DNA of 64,000 bases from Lonicera japonica (Eukaryota; Streptophyta; Magnoliopsida; Dipsacales; Caprifoliaceae). A program made the position numbers and the translations under genes. This document shows positions 1-11,923 of this stretch, piece after piece. Each line of letters begins with the position of its first letter. The stretch's first letter is position 1. The DNA is taken from positions 9,960,501-10,024,500 of the forward strand of contig CM038469.1 in assembly GCA_021464415.1 (NCBI GenBank), read 5' to 3'. The notes beneath the pieces are model-generated. The model made no database searches and was not told where the DNA came from. It worked only from the letters and a program-made list of their open reading frames with translations.

Positions 1-1790
1 ACCTATTTTCACTCCCGATCGAAGGATTAAGCATCGAAGAACATCCGAAACACTTCTTAGCTTGCTATTCATCATCTTCTACCTTGAGGACTCTTTGGGG
101 AAGCTTGAAGCATCAAATTTTCTTCTTCCTTCTCACTCATAAACTGAGGTAGGGGTATTTTCTTTGTTTTTAAAACTTAATAAACTTGTTTATATGTTTT
201 CAAATAGGTTTATACACATATGTTGGGTTCTTGCTTGATTATTGTTATTGGTAGTTAAATAACAAATTTTTGCCACTGTTTTGATTAAATTTGGGCAGAT
301 TGGTGATGATAAAAGTGAAGTATCAAGTATGTATCTTAAAATATAGTTTAATACCTAACTTATGGCTTTGGAATTACCTAAAAAGGATAAGGAATGAATT
401 TTTGGTGAATTTTACAAGATTGGTGTGCGGTATTGATTCCTACGCGGGAATCTTGAATACTTTCCTAGATATTCCAACGTCCACTCCATAACTTGAGTAA
501 ATTCAATTGGTTAATGAATGGGGTTACTATGCTAATGTTTGATGATTAAGAATACTTGATTCGAGGCGATATATGCCATACATACTTGGTATGAAGAATT
601 AATTGAACCAAATGAGATATCTCTTGATTGTATGTATGATATTGATTATGAAAGTGGTTTATTGGTAAATTCTCCATGCCAAAGGATATATGGTTGAATT
701 GGTTAGAGTATATATGGCATATATTGCTTCATATGCACTATTATCATGTTATGCACGGTATACATATATACATGTCATCATTGTGTCAACCAAAGGCTCG
801 AAAACTCTTATGGCAAGTTCTTGGATGGACTCGTGGATTCGTGATTTCTGACTTGGCAAGTTATCTCATGAAAGGCCTATATCATATCATATTGATTCGG
901 AGAGCTTGTGTCTCTCGGAAATGACTCTTGGTGTGAATGTATAGTACTTGCCGGGATGAAAAAATAAGCAGGGCTCGGTGCCCTTGGGTTGAAAATCCCT
1001 AAACCCCTGGGGGAGCAACGTTTGGCCGCCTATAAGCCACCGGTGTGGAGCCCGGGAACCTAGGCAAATTGGCAAGGCACTATGGTTTTGCAATTATCTG
1101 TAATTATATGGGATCGGGGTGAATGATCCCAGGGCTATTGTTATCTATACTTGTGTGGGATCGGAACAATTGATCCCAGATTATGATATCTTGGCAGTAA
1201 TGGAATCTATTCATCAGTCAGGCTTTCTATTATACGGTAATCGGTTGACACGGGAGGTAACCTGCATTAGCACGTTCATGCATGATCACTTGATGAATTT
1301 TGAATTTCCTGTTGATATTATTGATATTACTATAGTCTAAAAGATATGTTTACAAACTTGATTTTTTTTAAACATATGCCTGGTACCCCCTACTGAGCAA
1401 ATGGCTCACCCCGATTTTTCTTTAAAAATATTTCAGGTACTCACGAGTCCCACGAGGACAAGGACACGATCGGGTCAGGGACGATATAGAGGCTCTGATA
1501 CTACGTGTATATTTTGGTTTACTGTGATGTATGTATATTTTTCCGGAAAGCCACGGCTAGCCCGAGGAGTTTATATACTTTGGTTATTCATATGGTTTGG
1601 ATTATGTGTACTTGATACATGCTGGAATGTATAATATGTTTGATGCCCTATGCAGCGTGATACTTGCTATATCTGTTGTTGTTGACTTATTTCTTTCTAT
1701 ATACCTATCTTAGTCTTACTAAGGTAGGTTAGTAACGCTCCAGGCCTTAATTACAGGCGTTATCCTATACATTAAGGCGGGGGTGTTACA
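1..1790 (+). mobile_element. Tekay-type Ty3/gypsy LTR, 5' end outside window
   Basis: The first base lines up with about position 19683 of the 3' LTR at 19021-21218, so roughly 660 bp of this LTR lie upstream of the window. It ends GGGGGTGTTACA at 1790, as its relatives do. Bases about 960-1080 hold the GC-rich block shared by all LTRs of this family. The stretch 291-491 is closest to the LTR at 31658-34290 while the 3' half is closest to 19021-21218, so this copy is an intermediate subfamily. Short ORFs inside it are shared LTR sequence, not genes. It abuts a chromovirus fragment at the point equivalent to 25181/25182 in the second copy, so it inserted into that fragment. The matching TSD is outside the window. 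Confidence 0.85.
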
Positions 1791-2756
1791 ACAAACCTCC
1801 CTCCACCTCAACCAATCTTACCCCTAAACCAGAATAAAAAACATTAGCCTTAACCAACAAAACAACCATTCCCAATGCAACCTTACCCATCAAAAAAATA
1901 TCACTAGCTGAGATATAAGCCAAAAGAGAGATGGGTTTAGGCTGCATTTGTGATAAGCCATACACTTAATGCCATAGATGTAAGAAATTCCAAATTTATC
2001 TTATTAGTGGGGAAGAGGAAATAGGAGAAAATGATGGGGAGGTTCAACCCAAAACAAAGACTACAAAATGCCCACAAGAACAAACTGCTGATGATAGTTT
2101 GGGAATTTCAATGCATGCCATTACAAGAGGAAAACCGTGCCAGACTTTGATTTTGAAGGGTCAAAGCAAAAAAGTACCACTGAGCATTTTGGTAGACTTT
2201 GGTAGCACTCACAGCGTCTTAGACCCGCACATGGCCAAGTAACTTATCCATGAACATAAAGATGGGCACAAGATTAGTCACTTTACAATGAAGTACTAAT
2301 GCAAGTGGGGAGTTGAAAATTATTTCTGGCAATTCCCTCTACAGTTTATGCACAACTCAACAGTGTACTTTCATCGGCCAACTGAATTTTGTAGCAAAGA
2401 AAGCGGAGAATACCGTGGCAATACTTAGTGAAGTGTTTTAGCTGCTAATTGATTATGGTGAACTTTCTGAAGAGCCAAAAGGACTGCTACCTCCTAGAAT
2501 GCATGACCATCTGATTCCCCTCAAACCAAGGGCTGAACCCTTCTCCATTCGACCCTATAGGTATCCACATGTACAGAAGAACAAGATCAAGAAAATAATG
2601 AAAGAAATGCTAGAAAATGGCATCATCAGATCCTTTTCTAGTCCCGTTGCCTCACCATTGTTATTAGGAAAAAAGAAAGTTGGTAAATGTCATTTGTGCA
2701 TCGACTTTAGAGAATTAAATAGCCTCGCTATCAAAGATAAATTCCTAATCCCTGTT
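1791..2756 (+). pseudogene. Chromovirus gag-pol fragment, copy 1 (gag end, protease, RT start)
   Basis: A direct repeat of 25182-26145, about 97 percent identical by eye over the first 165 bases. Reading in broken frames it shows the end of gag with a degenerate HRCKK zinc-knuckle remnant, then a protease-like stretch LVDFGSTHS where DSGST is expected, so the residue after the catalytic Asp is Phe. The RT N-terminus (PLKPRAEPFSIRPYRYPH, then a CIDFRELN motif) is open from 2499. Several stops make it non-functional. It ends exactly where solo LTR B1 begins, the same junction as in copy 2. Confidence 0.85.
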
Positions 2757-3302
2757 TGTGACGCCCCGAATTCCTTTAGGAGGTTTAAGCCTCTGGAACC
2801 TTGTTAATCATGGTGCCGTATGCGACGGCGGGTTTAAAATACATAATTTAGAACTTATTTAATAGAAAATTATATGTAAAGCCTCATTTTTAAGAAGCTT
2901 TTAGCATGTGGAGTTTGTAAAGTTAATAAATCCAAACCTGTAAATAGATAAACAAAGTTTAACTCGAAATAGAACTCCGTATCTTTAAAGTTCTCAATCA
3001 ATAGAAATTAAACACATCAATATAAAACAATCTATCCAACAAGGTTCCAAAGTTAATTAAAAGGCTTTACATCCCTTATGAATTAAAGAATATTCAAGTT
3101 ATACAAATCCACTAAATACATGGAAGCTAAGTCGCCTACGGACGACTACAAGTTTGGCGGTTGAAACCTGCATAGGATAGGTGGATTTTACCCTTTGAAC
3201 CTTCCCTTGTAAGAATATGTTTACTTTACTAAATAAACAACAAACACGATGTCTTTGAACTGTTCTGCCATTTATGTAAACGATGACATATTTTACATAG
3301 GA
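2757..3302. mobile_element. LTR of family B, copy B1 (truncated)
   Basis: Begins TGTGACGCCCCGAATTCC and follows LTR B2 (26146 on) almost base for base to 3302, where the two diverge abruptly. The preceding CTGTT is the same flank as at B2. No end of this LTR is found on the other side of the copia element, so B1 is broken. There is no coding content. Confidence 0.75.
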
Positions 3303-3647
3303 ATCTTCCTGACAAATTTCAGTTCTCACTATTATGTTCGTTATGGCCATGAACATGCACCTGGCTTAGTACGAGTTTAATAATAATTGTGCCCTAAACA
3401 ATTCTTTTGGAAGCGGCCATTCTTGCCTCTTACATAAGTGACTTCTTAATTAAGAGTAACCTGCATAACTCCTCTCAATTTATATCGACGCATAAGATTC
3501 ATTAAAAGCTTAGCTTATCCTTTCTCCTTACGGGCATCACTGTTTTCATCATAGGAATATATGGATATGGGAAAGATCCCTACAGTGATCCAACTTAGCC
3601 TTTATAATTTAATTGTCCCTTTTGAATCTAGATCTTAGGATCTCCAG
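3303..3647 (-). other. Copia 3' untranslated region, no gene
   Basis: Noncoding stretch between the end of copia pol and the break with LTR B1. It should contain the PPT and 3' LTR start, but I cannot identify either. No ORF of note. Confidence 0.4.
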
Positions 3648-3996
3648 TCACGTAGGTTGGGTTTCCATTGTAATGACATATTTATTCATAGGCTTTAGTC
3701 CCATTCCGCTCAATAATTTATCAACTAACTCTCTATTTAACCCTTTGGTTAGGGGATCCGCAATGTTACCTTTTGATTTTACAAATTCAAGTGAAATAAC
3801 TCCAATTGAGAGCAATTGTCTAATGGTATTATGTCTTCGACGAATATGTCTAGATTTACCATTATACATATTGCTTTGTGCTCTACCAATTGCTGATTAA
3901 CTATCAGTGTGTATGCAAATTGGAGGCACAAATTTTGACCATCTTGGAATATCCTCTGAAAAGTGGCGTAACCATTCAACCTCTTCCCCACATTTG
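3648..3996 (-). pseudogene. Copia RNase H C-terminus
   Basis: The minus strand encodes the typical end of a Ty1/copia pol. A tract around CIHTDSQ is followed by the MYNGKSRHIRRRHNTIR segment and a tail with NIADPLTKGLNRELVDK. It is the continuation of the RNase H domain broken by CACTA-1 at 4000, and two overlapping frames are needed to read it. The usual SKHI is SRHI here. Confidence 0.8.
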
Positions 3997-4017
3997 TCTC
4001 ACTACAAGAAAAAGTGC

Positions 4018-4390
4018 CTTTTGTGACGGGTGAAAAACCGTCACAAAAGGTTAAAAGCCGTCACAAAAAGGCATTTGTGACGGCTTTGTGACGGTTTTCG
4101 AAGCGTTACAAGTTGGAGGGTCTCAAAAAATCTATCATTTTTGCCAATCTATTGCCACAGTCTATTTGTGACAGCTTGAAACGCTACTTATATTGTTATT
4201 GTGGCAACAATTTCCGTCATAAATATGTTACTTTGTTCGTTACAAATAGTATATTTGTAACAGCTATTTCGCGTTATAAATAAACATGTACCCTATTTAG
4301 GACAGCTTAGTAGCCGTCACCAAAAATGTTGTGCCATATTTGACAGCTTATATTAGCCGTCACAAAAAGTATTGAGTAACGTCACAAGAT
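4018..4390. repeat. CACTA-1 left subterminal repeats
   Basis: Many direct and inverted copies of a 10-mer close to TTTGTGACGG, several pairing as short hairpins (for example 4018-4100). Such arrays are the known binding sites for the TnpA-type protein in CACTA elements. Confidence 0.8.
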
Positions 4391-5088
4391 TGTGCGTTGT
4401 CTGACTGATGTTTGAATGTTGTTATTATTAAAATATTAATTACAACAACCCAATTGAACATGAATAAAGCAAAACTGAATAAAATTAACTAAATAATCTT
4501 CATTACATAGTCTAAACAAAACTAAAATATAATATCCAAAAGCATTATCCACCAAGGAACATATCATATTGTTCAATATCAATCTAAAATTATAAAAAAA
4601 AGCAACAATATAGTCTAAAGCAAATGAAGCCATTGTCTATATCTTCTAATTTTTTTCCCAAAGCGAAGCCAATTATAGTAATCTTGCTTGCACAACCTTC
4701 ATTCCCCTTCATTCATTTCCTAAAACACCAAAAAAAAAAAAGAAAAAAAAAGAGGTTATCAGGCATTAAATTGCTTAAAGTAATATTTGCAACATTAAAT
4801 TCGTGAAAAAAAAAGAGTATGTTGGTCATTGTTTACTAATTAATTAAGCACTACATCAAATCTCTCAAAGTTGTCAAATACCATTAAAGGGATTTGGGGC
4901 ATTTATAATATTCTTGTGAAATTGAACAACATTATTCAAAAATAAATAATTATTATTCCTTACAGTACATTTTAAGTATGCGTAGATATTTTAAGTATAC
5001 CATTTGAATTAGAAAATCCACTAACCTCGCGAGAAAAGCTTTTGTCTAGGTCAAGGTCTAGGCGGTGAACATTTGATGAAGTAGGAAC
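4391..5088. other. CACTA-1 internal noncoding
   Basis: AT-rich sequence between the subterminal array and the tnpA-like gene, with A-rich runs near 4726-4752. I see no supported gene in it. Confidence 0.5.
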
Positions 5089-6570
5089 CTACACATATAC
5101 AATTCGAGTTATCAAAAATTTATAATAAATATAAATATTTTGAATATAAATTATAATATATGTATATATACATGATATCAATAAAATTACATTGCCAATC
5201 CTAGATGGGCTGTTTCCACCACGCAATTCAGCTAAAACTTCATCTTGAATGGAAGCACGCATAGTCATCATAGCCTCTTCAATTCTTCGATTGATTTATG
5301 CATCTCGCTCTCTAATTAGTTGATCAAGCTTTGTGATGAACCATGTTCTAGTCTCCTCACGTATCTTGTTAAACTTATCTTCTTTAGTGCTATTTCTTTT
5401 GCCAAAAACAACTTGCGGGGTAACACCTTTTCCATAAGATCGCACACATCCATGACCATCGAGACCAACAACTTGGGTAAATACCCCGTCTATAAACTCG
5501 GGAGTTTGTTCCTCTTCTGGCACTACATCCATTCGATTCTCCATTTCCGCCTACAATTTGACATGAAATTTATATATATACACATTAGTGAAAATTTTAT
5601 TTTAAGAATATTAATGAATTCTAATAAATTCATGTAATAGTTATTACTCACAATAACAGCTTGTGTCTCTGGATTTATAGGGCCGCCATTTTTAGGAGTG
5701 CGTGTTCTTCTAAACACGTTAATTCGATTAGTATCCTCTCCTGCTTCCTCCATCTAATATTTTATAAAAGTAACATTGTTATAATTCAACAATATGAGAG
5801 TAACATAACTCATGATCTATAATAAAACTTACATCTACTCTAATCTGAGCATGTGGCGTTCTCCCAGGTCTGTGATTTAGATCTTGATATTGGCGATTCT
5901 TTTTTATTTTGAGCCGAAGTAACCTATAAAATCCCCGAGGTTAATTTACAAATTTTACATCTTAATAATTTAATGTAACTATCAAGCAAATTTATTAGAT
6001 ACCTGTTGATTCTCAGTCCCCCAATAGGCAACAAGTGTCTCCCATTGATCTTGAATTACCCTAAGCGGCTTATTGTTTAAGCATTGTTCATCGGTTTCCC
6101 AAATGTCGTAATACTGTGTTTTCACTTGACTTTTCCATTTTCTCCAAATATCACCGACATTTTTTAAGCAATTTTCTCTATACTCTAGAGGAGCGTTCGT
6201 ATTATCCTATAAATAAAATTCAATCTAATCATTACTAAATGACTACATTACAATATATTAAACAACTATAATAGAATATAAATTAACGAATTTAAGCATA
6301 GGATACTTACTTCCACCTCTTTCCATATATAATCCAATATATCTTGGGGCACATCTTTCCACTACTCATATATTAATGGAACTTGCTCCCCATTTCGAGC
6401 TATTATCCCAAGATGTGTTTTAAGATGATGTTGATTAGGACCATATGCCTGCATATATTGATTAAACTCTAGGTGCAACTTTTGACCAGTGCCCCAAGTG
6501 TTTATTCCCTTTGCCGTGCCTCTACCTCGTCGAGTAGAAGAAGATCCATTGGCAGAAGTACCTGTGATTT
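5089..6570 (-). pseudogene. tnpA-like protein (plant transposase Ptta/En/Spm, Transposase_24 type), exon-split and decayed
   Basis: On the minus strand, spaced coding blocks separated by intron-like AT-rich DNA read in the order usual for this family. About 6560-6310 holds GINTWGTGQKLHLEF and the VPQDILDYIWKEVE region with a stop before it. About 6210-6000 holds the NCLKNVGDIWRKWKSQVK helix. About 5930-5835 holds NHRPGRTPHAQIRVD, 5753-5655 holds EDTNRINVFRRTRTPK, and 5544-5089 is an acidic then charged helical tail. These proteins are thought to bind the subterminal repeats. Exon borders are approximate and a stop plus frame changes make it a pseudogene. The family call rests on motif order, not on a search. 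Confidence 0.65.
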
Positions 6571-7030
6571 AAGAAAGGCTAAATGCAGCAAAATAAGCTT
6601 ATTAGAAAAAGTTAAATCACTCGTAAATATAGAACCAAATTCAACAACAAAAAAGAGTATAAACAATACCAAATGCAATCCCAATGCAATCCGTAAATGT
6701 GTAAAAAAAGTATGTAAAAAATTATAAATGAAGTCCTAAAATGATCCCTAAATGTTTAATGAAGAGTGTAACATTAACAGTCCCAACTGAAACGACGTCG
6801 TATTATTGCTTATAAATATATATTTTTGGTAAAGGCTTCTTAAACCACGGTAAATAAAGATATTTGTCGCAGTTCTATGTTTACTGTTACAAATAACTCT
6901 TTATTTGTAACGAAAACTTAACGTGCCGTGACAAATAATTTTACTTATGACAGGACCAAAACTCGTGACAAATAAATGCCTTTAGTAATAGTTTTCGAGC
7001 CGTCACAAAAATATTCGTCACAAAAGACCA
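6571..7030. repeat. CACTA-1 right noncoding end with subterminal repeats
   Basis: AT-rich sequence, then from about 6840 degenerate TTTGTGACGG-type repeats up to the right terminal inverted repeat. A short leader of the tnpA-like gene probably lies near 6571-6700. Confidence 0.6.
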
Positions 7031-7047
7031 TTTTTCTTGTAGTGTCT

Positions 7048-8384
7048 AATGCAATAAATTCAGATTCCATAGTGGATCTAGCAATCACAATTTGTTTTGA
7101 GGATTTCCACGAGTGCGCTCAAATAGCTGCTAGTGGATTTGTAGTCCTTTTTATTAGATATCCAATTTGCATTACTGTATCCTTCAAGTACAGCTAGATA
7201 TCTAGTATAGTGCAGTCCATAACTACGAGTAAATCGTAGGTACTTTAGTACTCTAACAATTGCTTTCCAATGATCAGCTCCAAGATTACTAGTATATCTT
7301 CTCACTTTACTGACCGCATATGTTATGTCTGGTCTTATACAACTCATTAGACTGCCCATCACTCTTGAGTATTCTACTTGAGAAGCACTCTCTCCTTTAT
7401 TCTTGGATAAATGTAAAGTTAGGTCTATGGGTGTTCTTGCCACTCCAGAATTATCTTTATCATATTTTTCAAGAATATTGTCAACATAATGAGATTGACT
7501 TAATATGAGTTCTTTTGAAGTTCTTATGATTTTAATTCCTAAAATAACATCAGCTAGACCTATATCTTTTATGTCAAATCTTGAATTCAACATGTCCTTT
7601 GTAGATTTGATTATTTTATCATTACTTTCAACAATAAACATGTCATCTACACATAAGCAAACAAAGACATATCCATTCTCAGTGTCTTTGACATAAACGC
7701 ATTTGTCAAATTCATTGATTTTGAATCCATTTACAATCATGGCGTTGTCAAATTTCTCATGCCATTGCTTTGGTTCTTGCTTTAAGCCATACAAAGATTT
7801 CACCAATTCACAGACTTTCTTTTCTTGACTAGGAGCGGAAAAATGTTCAGGTTGTTCCATATAGATCTATTCTTCTAAATATCCGTTAAGAAAAGAAGTT
7901 TTCACTTCCATTTGATGTAATTCAAGATTTCACAAAGCGACAATTGTAAGTACCATTCGAATGGAATTTATTCTCGTCACAGGAGAATATGTATCAAAGT
8001 AATCAACACCTTCTTTCCGTCTATAACCTTAGATCACAAGCCTTGCTTTATATTTATCAATTGATCAGTCTTCTTCCATTTTTCTTTTGATTATCCACTT
8101 GGAACCTAGAGGTTTGCACCCGGTGGAGGATCCACTAGTTTCCAAGTATGATTTTGCAAAATAGAATCAATTTCACTTTTAATGGCCTCTTTCCATAAAG
8201 GACCATAATTTGTATTCATAGTTTCTCTATAAGTTTGAGGTTCACCTTCTAGCATATATGTCAAAAAATGATACATTCCTCGATTCCATGATTGTGTTCT
8301 TGTGTATATTAGGTATATTATATTCATATACAAGAAATCGATAAGCGTTACTATTTTGTGCATATCCAATGGAAATGCAATCAA
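7048..8384 (-). pseudogene. Copia reverse transcriptase and RNase H N-terminus
   Basis: Reading minus from 8384, the RT start (PLWKEAIKSEIDSI, then NHTWKLVDPPPG) is followed by frameshifts. A 260-codon open stretch from 7860 to 7078 then holds [13 protein letters not shown], the catalytic box LCVDDMF (YVDD variant), [13 protein letters not shown] and the RNase H start [16 protein letters not shown]. Typical copia RNase H resumes at 3996 after CACTA-1. The copy cannot make an active enzyme. Confidence 0.85.
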
Positions 8385-8445
8385 CCGTTTTTGGTCCTAT
8401 TTTCACCACTTTAGGTGGAGGTACATCCACTTTGGCAAAACACCC

Positions 8446-9438
8446 TTACAGGCGCAAATAATTGTAGGATGGTTTTCTTCCTTTCCATAACTCATATGGA
8501 GTTTTCTCCTCTTTCTTTTTGGGTACCTTATTTAAAAGGTAATTTGCCGAAATAATGGCTTCTCCCCACATGTTTGGTGGCAAACCCGAACTAATCAACA
8601 TTGCATTCATCATTTCTTTCAATGTTTGATTCTTTCGTTTAGCTACTCCATTTGATTGAGTAGAATAAGGTGCAATCATCTCATAAATAATTCCATTTTG
8701 CACATACAACTCAACGAATGGAAATTAATATTCACCACCTCGGTCACTTCTAAGTACCTTGATTTTCTTATTAAGTTGATTTTCAACTTTATTTTTATAG
8801 AGAACAAATTTCTCTATTGCTTCGTCTTTACTTTTGAGTAGATACATATAACAATATTTCGTGCTATCATCAACAACAGTAATAAAATATTTATTACCAC
8901 CTCTAGTTTGTGTCATCTTTAAATCACATATATCACTATGGATTAAATTAAGGGGTCCAATGTTTCTTTCAACATTAGGAAAGGATGATCTTGTTAGTTT
9001 TGCCTTAACACAAGTTTCACATTTGTGTTTTGAATCAATTTGAAAAGAAGGTACATGATTTATATTAATTAATTTTCATAAAGAATCATAATTAACATGT
9101 CCTAGTCTACCATACCATAAATTTGAAGACTCAATCATATAAGCAGAAGAAGTATTTTTATTCTCATTATTGGTAATAGTAATTACATTCAATGTAAAAA
9201 GACCTACAGTCATATACCCCTTCCTCACATACATCCTAGATTTAGACAAAACAAACTTCTCAGACTCGAGCACAAGTTTGAATCCATGATTATTTAGCAA
9301 TGAACCAGACACCAAGTTCTTGCGGACTTCAGGCATATACACTATGTTGTTCAGAGTCAAAACCTTCCCAGACGTAATTTTGAGCAACACTTTCCTTTCA
9401 CCTTTAATTTCAGAGGTGACATAATTCCCCATGTACAT
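8446..9438 (-). pseudogene. Copia GAG-pre-integrase and integrase
   Basis: On the minus strand, 9438-9076 covers the protease-to-integrase linker with LWYGRLGHVNYDSL, the HHCC zinc-binding start. 8916-8725 has VVDDSTKYCYMYLL and the second catalytic Asp in LRSDRGGEY. 8709-8446 has the third catalytic region, SNGVAKRKNQTLKEMM. The family sequence there is VAERKN, so the catalytic Glu is replaced by Lys (AAA for GAA), which alone would abolish strand transfer. Frame changes separate the blocks. Confidence 0.85.
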
Positions 9439-9459
9439 CTTCTCCCCATTCTCAATAGG

Positions 9460-9744
9460 TTAGAAAGTGGAGAACATATTTCTATCAAAGCACACGTGAC
9501 GAGTGACACCAGTATCTATCCACCACTCTTTTCGGTTTGATCCTACTAAATTCAATTCATAAATAATTGCCGACAAGTTGATATCTAAAACATCTTGAGC
9601 AATTCTTTCAATCATATTTGCTTTCTTGTTTCGGTTGCTTTTGGGTAGCCTACAATTGGAAGATTTGTGACCTAATTTGTTACAGTTGAAGCACTTGCCT
9701 TGAAACTTTGGCTTTTTGGAGATTCCTCCTTTTGGCCCCAACAC
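9460..9744 (-). pseudogene. Copia zinc knuckle and protease start
   Basis: A CCHC knuckle ([14 protein letters not shown]) is followed after about 45 residues by the aspartic protease active-site region WWIDTGVTRHVC. The canonical form is DSGAT, so Ser and Ala are changed while the Asp is retained. It overlaps the gag frame at its upstream end. Confidence 0.85.
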
Positions 9745-10528
9745 TTTTCCTTTGCCCTTATTATTATTGTTATGATTCCTTTTCGAACTTTGACAATGTC
9801 CACCACATTTGCCTTGGCGACAAATGAAGTGGTCTTGGCCTCTCCTTTTTCTGACCCTTTGTTGTCTTCTTCGATTAGAAGTCTAACAATAAGATCCTCA
9901 ACTCCCATTTCCTTTCGTTTGTGCTTTAAGTAATTCTTAAAGTCTTTCCATGCCGGAGGCAATTTTTTAATTATGCATGCTACTTGGAAACTTTCACTTA
10001 AAGTCATTCCTTCAATGTGGACTTCATGCAAAATCAATTGAAGATCTTGGACTTGGCTTATTACTGTTTTGGAATCAACCATTTTAAAATCAAGGAACCA
10101 GCCAACAATAAACTTTTTGGTACCAGCATCCTCGATTTTATATTTATGATTCAACGCCTCCCAAAGTTCCTTAGCCCTTTTTTTTCATTGTATACATTGT
10201 ATAAAGAATCGGCCAAGCCATTAATTATAGTATTTCTAGCCAAGTAGTCCGAATGGTTCCAAGCATCTATGGCACTAATTGCTTGGACATCTTGCTCACC
10301 CTCCTTGAGCTTAGGTCTCTCCTCGGTCAGAAATCAAGTAAGATTGAGGGTGGTAAGATAAAACATCATTTTTTTCCACCTTTTAAAATCTTAGCCATTA
10401 AACTTTTCAGGTTTTTCCCGTTTTACTACATTAGCAATAATAGGGCCAGAAGTAGGAGCAATTCCAGTAGCAGTCACAGTAGGGTTCACTTGAGCAATGG
10501 GGGTAACGAAATTCGTATTAGTAGTCAT
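9672..10528 (-). pseudogene. Copia gag
   Basis: The likely start codon is at 10526-10528, followed by a Thr/Pro-rich N-terminus and the EKFNG...FKRWKKMM box typical of copia gag. The region from 10154 is open and carries [22 protein letters not shown] and a Lys/Glu-rich linker to the zinc knuckle. A stop around 10405 and frame changes interrupt it. The product would be the capsid protein of the virus-like particle. Confidence 0.8.
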
Positions 10529-11823
10529 TGTACCTTAACAAACACAAACAAAAAGTTAATTCACAGATTAGCAAAACATAAACAATTTAGATAATTTTTA
10601 TGTTCTAGAAACTACAATTTTACTCGACCAAACCGTAGTAAAAATTTACTCAGTACAAATTTTCCCTTCGTAACACTTTCTTCACCAAAGTTGGAAATTT
10701 TCCTACTTAGCAGACACATAAATAATTTTTTTTCTTTACTTGGCAGAAAAAATTTCCTATTCGGCAAAATTTTTCTGCTCAACAGACAATTTTTTTTTTT
10801 TTTTACCTCGGAGATTTTCCAAAACAGATAATTTTTCTCGGCAAAAGATTTCTCCTCGGCAGAAACTTTGCAAAACAAAATAAGCATTAACTGTTTAAAG
10901 AATGTTAGAAAATGCCGCACAAAAATAGAATTAAAATACAATAATATTGGAAAATTTCGAAAAGCGATTAAGCCCGAGTCTTGTGTACTACACAATTCCC
11001 TTAAAACATTTACGCCGCCTCACCAAAGGTGCTTAGAGGCTGTTTATGCCGTCTGTTTCCTAAGGTAAAATAGGTGTATAGTGTCTACCTTAGCACGCAC
11101 GTGTCACTCACTTTCGAACTGAATAACTAGTCGAAATTGTACGTACCACCGGATTGAACAAAGAAGGATGAAGAAAGTTGTATAAGAGAAGAGAGAATGA
11201 GACTATGACTTTCTTGTATATTGAGAAGATAGAATAGCTGCCAATTTATAGCCACATGAGAAATGTTGAGCATTAATCTTGATTATTAAAACCAAAACCG
11301 TTTTTGGTTTAATGGAAAAAAAACATGCCAATTAATTCAGAAGTTTCTGAATTAATTGGACAATTTCAAACATTCAAAATTTCGAATTTCAAATGGAGAA
11401 AAATAAAATTTTAGCTTCAAGTGCAAAACTGGGCCCCACGCTGCTGGCTGTTTTCGATTCGACATCCATTTCCTCACACAAGCCCAGCCTGTGCCAGGCA
11501 AAATTTGATCTGTGATTCCCCCCCCCCCCCCGTACCTATGTCCGCAAGAGAGAGCCTTATTTTTCTTAGAAGCTTATGAGTTAGTGAAAGGTGATTCTTT
11601 ATAAACTCATAACTTTTCCTACAAAATTCCAGTGTGGTACTTAACACTTTCCATTCTATTTTTCATCTCAAGTAGCTCACTTTGGGTGACAATATCTCAT
11701 TCGCCCGATATCCATTTATAGCAAATAAATATACCATTTCGATGTACTCATGAAGGAGAACACGAATCCGTAATAATATTTCAAAACCGATCATTCGGTT
11801 TTAAACACTTATTTTTTCCAACA
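10529..11823 (-). mobile_element. Copia leader and 5' LTR region
   Basis: Noncoding stretch upstream of copia gag. Read on the minus strand, the LTR appears to start TGTTGGAAAAAATAAG at 11823. TATA-like boxes occur at 11243-11250 (TATAAATT) and about 11721-11728. A degenerate array of CGGCAGAAA-like motifs with T runs fills about 10660-10870. A C run lies at 11518-11530. The LTR 3' border and PBS could not be fixed because no second LTR copy exists here. Confidence 0.55.
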
Positions 11824-11824
11824 T

Positions 11825-11923
11825 GAAGTGAAGGAGATTTCTGATTCAGATCACATGGTCATGTTCTCCAAGCCTAAAGAGTTGTGCTCCTATTTACTTG
11901 AGATTACTGCAAAATACAATTGA
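11825..11923 (+). pseudogene. Last-exon fragment of SABP2/methylesterase-like alpha/beta hydrolase
   Basis: Open frame from 11825 to the TGA at 11921-11923, 32 codons, containing the catalytic-His motif DSDHMVMFSKPKELC and ending LLEITAKYN. This matches the conserved C-terminus of the SABP2 / methylesterase (MES) / hydroxynitrile-lyase family, where the His of the Ser-Asp-His triad lies in a DHM motif. The copia 5' LTR starts immediately upstream, so the exon is cut off. No other exon of this gene is in the window. The following AT-rich sequence behaves like a 3' UTR. It is the only clear trace of a host gene here. Confidence 0.75.

Larger units (their letters stand above)
4000..7044 (-). mobile_element. 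CACTA (En/Spm) DNA transposon 1
   Basis: The terminal inverted repeats are CACTACAAGAAAAA at 4000-4013 and its complement TTTTTCTTGTAGTG at 7031-7044. The 3-bp target-site duplication is TCT (3997-3999 and 7045-7047). Length is 3045 bp. Subterminal repeats of the TTTGTGACGG / CCGTCACAAA type fill 4018-4390 and about 6840-7030, as expected for the transposase-binding ends of CACTA elements. Inside is a decayed tnpA-like gene and no DDE transposase, so this is a non-autonomous copy. It inserted into the RNase H coding region of the copia element, so it is younger. Confidence 0.93.
3303..11823 (-). mobile_element. Ty1/copia retrotransposon, degraded, interrupted by CACTA-1
   Basis: On the minus strand the order is 5' LTR region (from 11823), gag, zinc knuckle, protease, integrase, RT, RNase H. 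This is the Ty1/copia order, with integrase before RT. The 5' LTR probably starts TGTTGGAAAAAATAAG at 11823 reading leftwards. No matching 3' LTR is seen: only about 345 bp separate the end of pol from the junction with LTR B1 at 3302, so the 3' end is deleted or truncated. No clear PBS was found. CACTA-1 lies inside the RNase H domain. Every domain carries frameshifts or stops, so the copy cannot be autonomous. Confidence 0.85.

Noticed and set aside
1401..1634. 77-codon ORF conserved in three LTRs (also 13767-14000 and 20829-21062)
   Set aside because: Conservation follows from LTR homology; the differences between copies do not avoid amino acid changes and no domain is seen.
10253..10594. 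113-codon plus-strand ORF
   Set aside because: Antisense shadow of copia gag.
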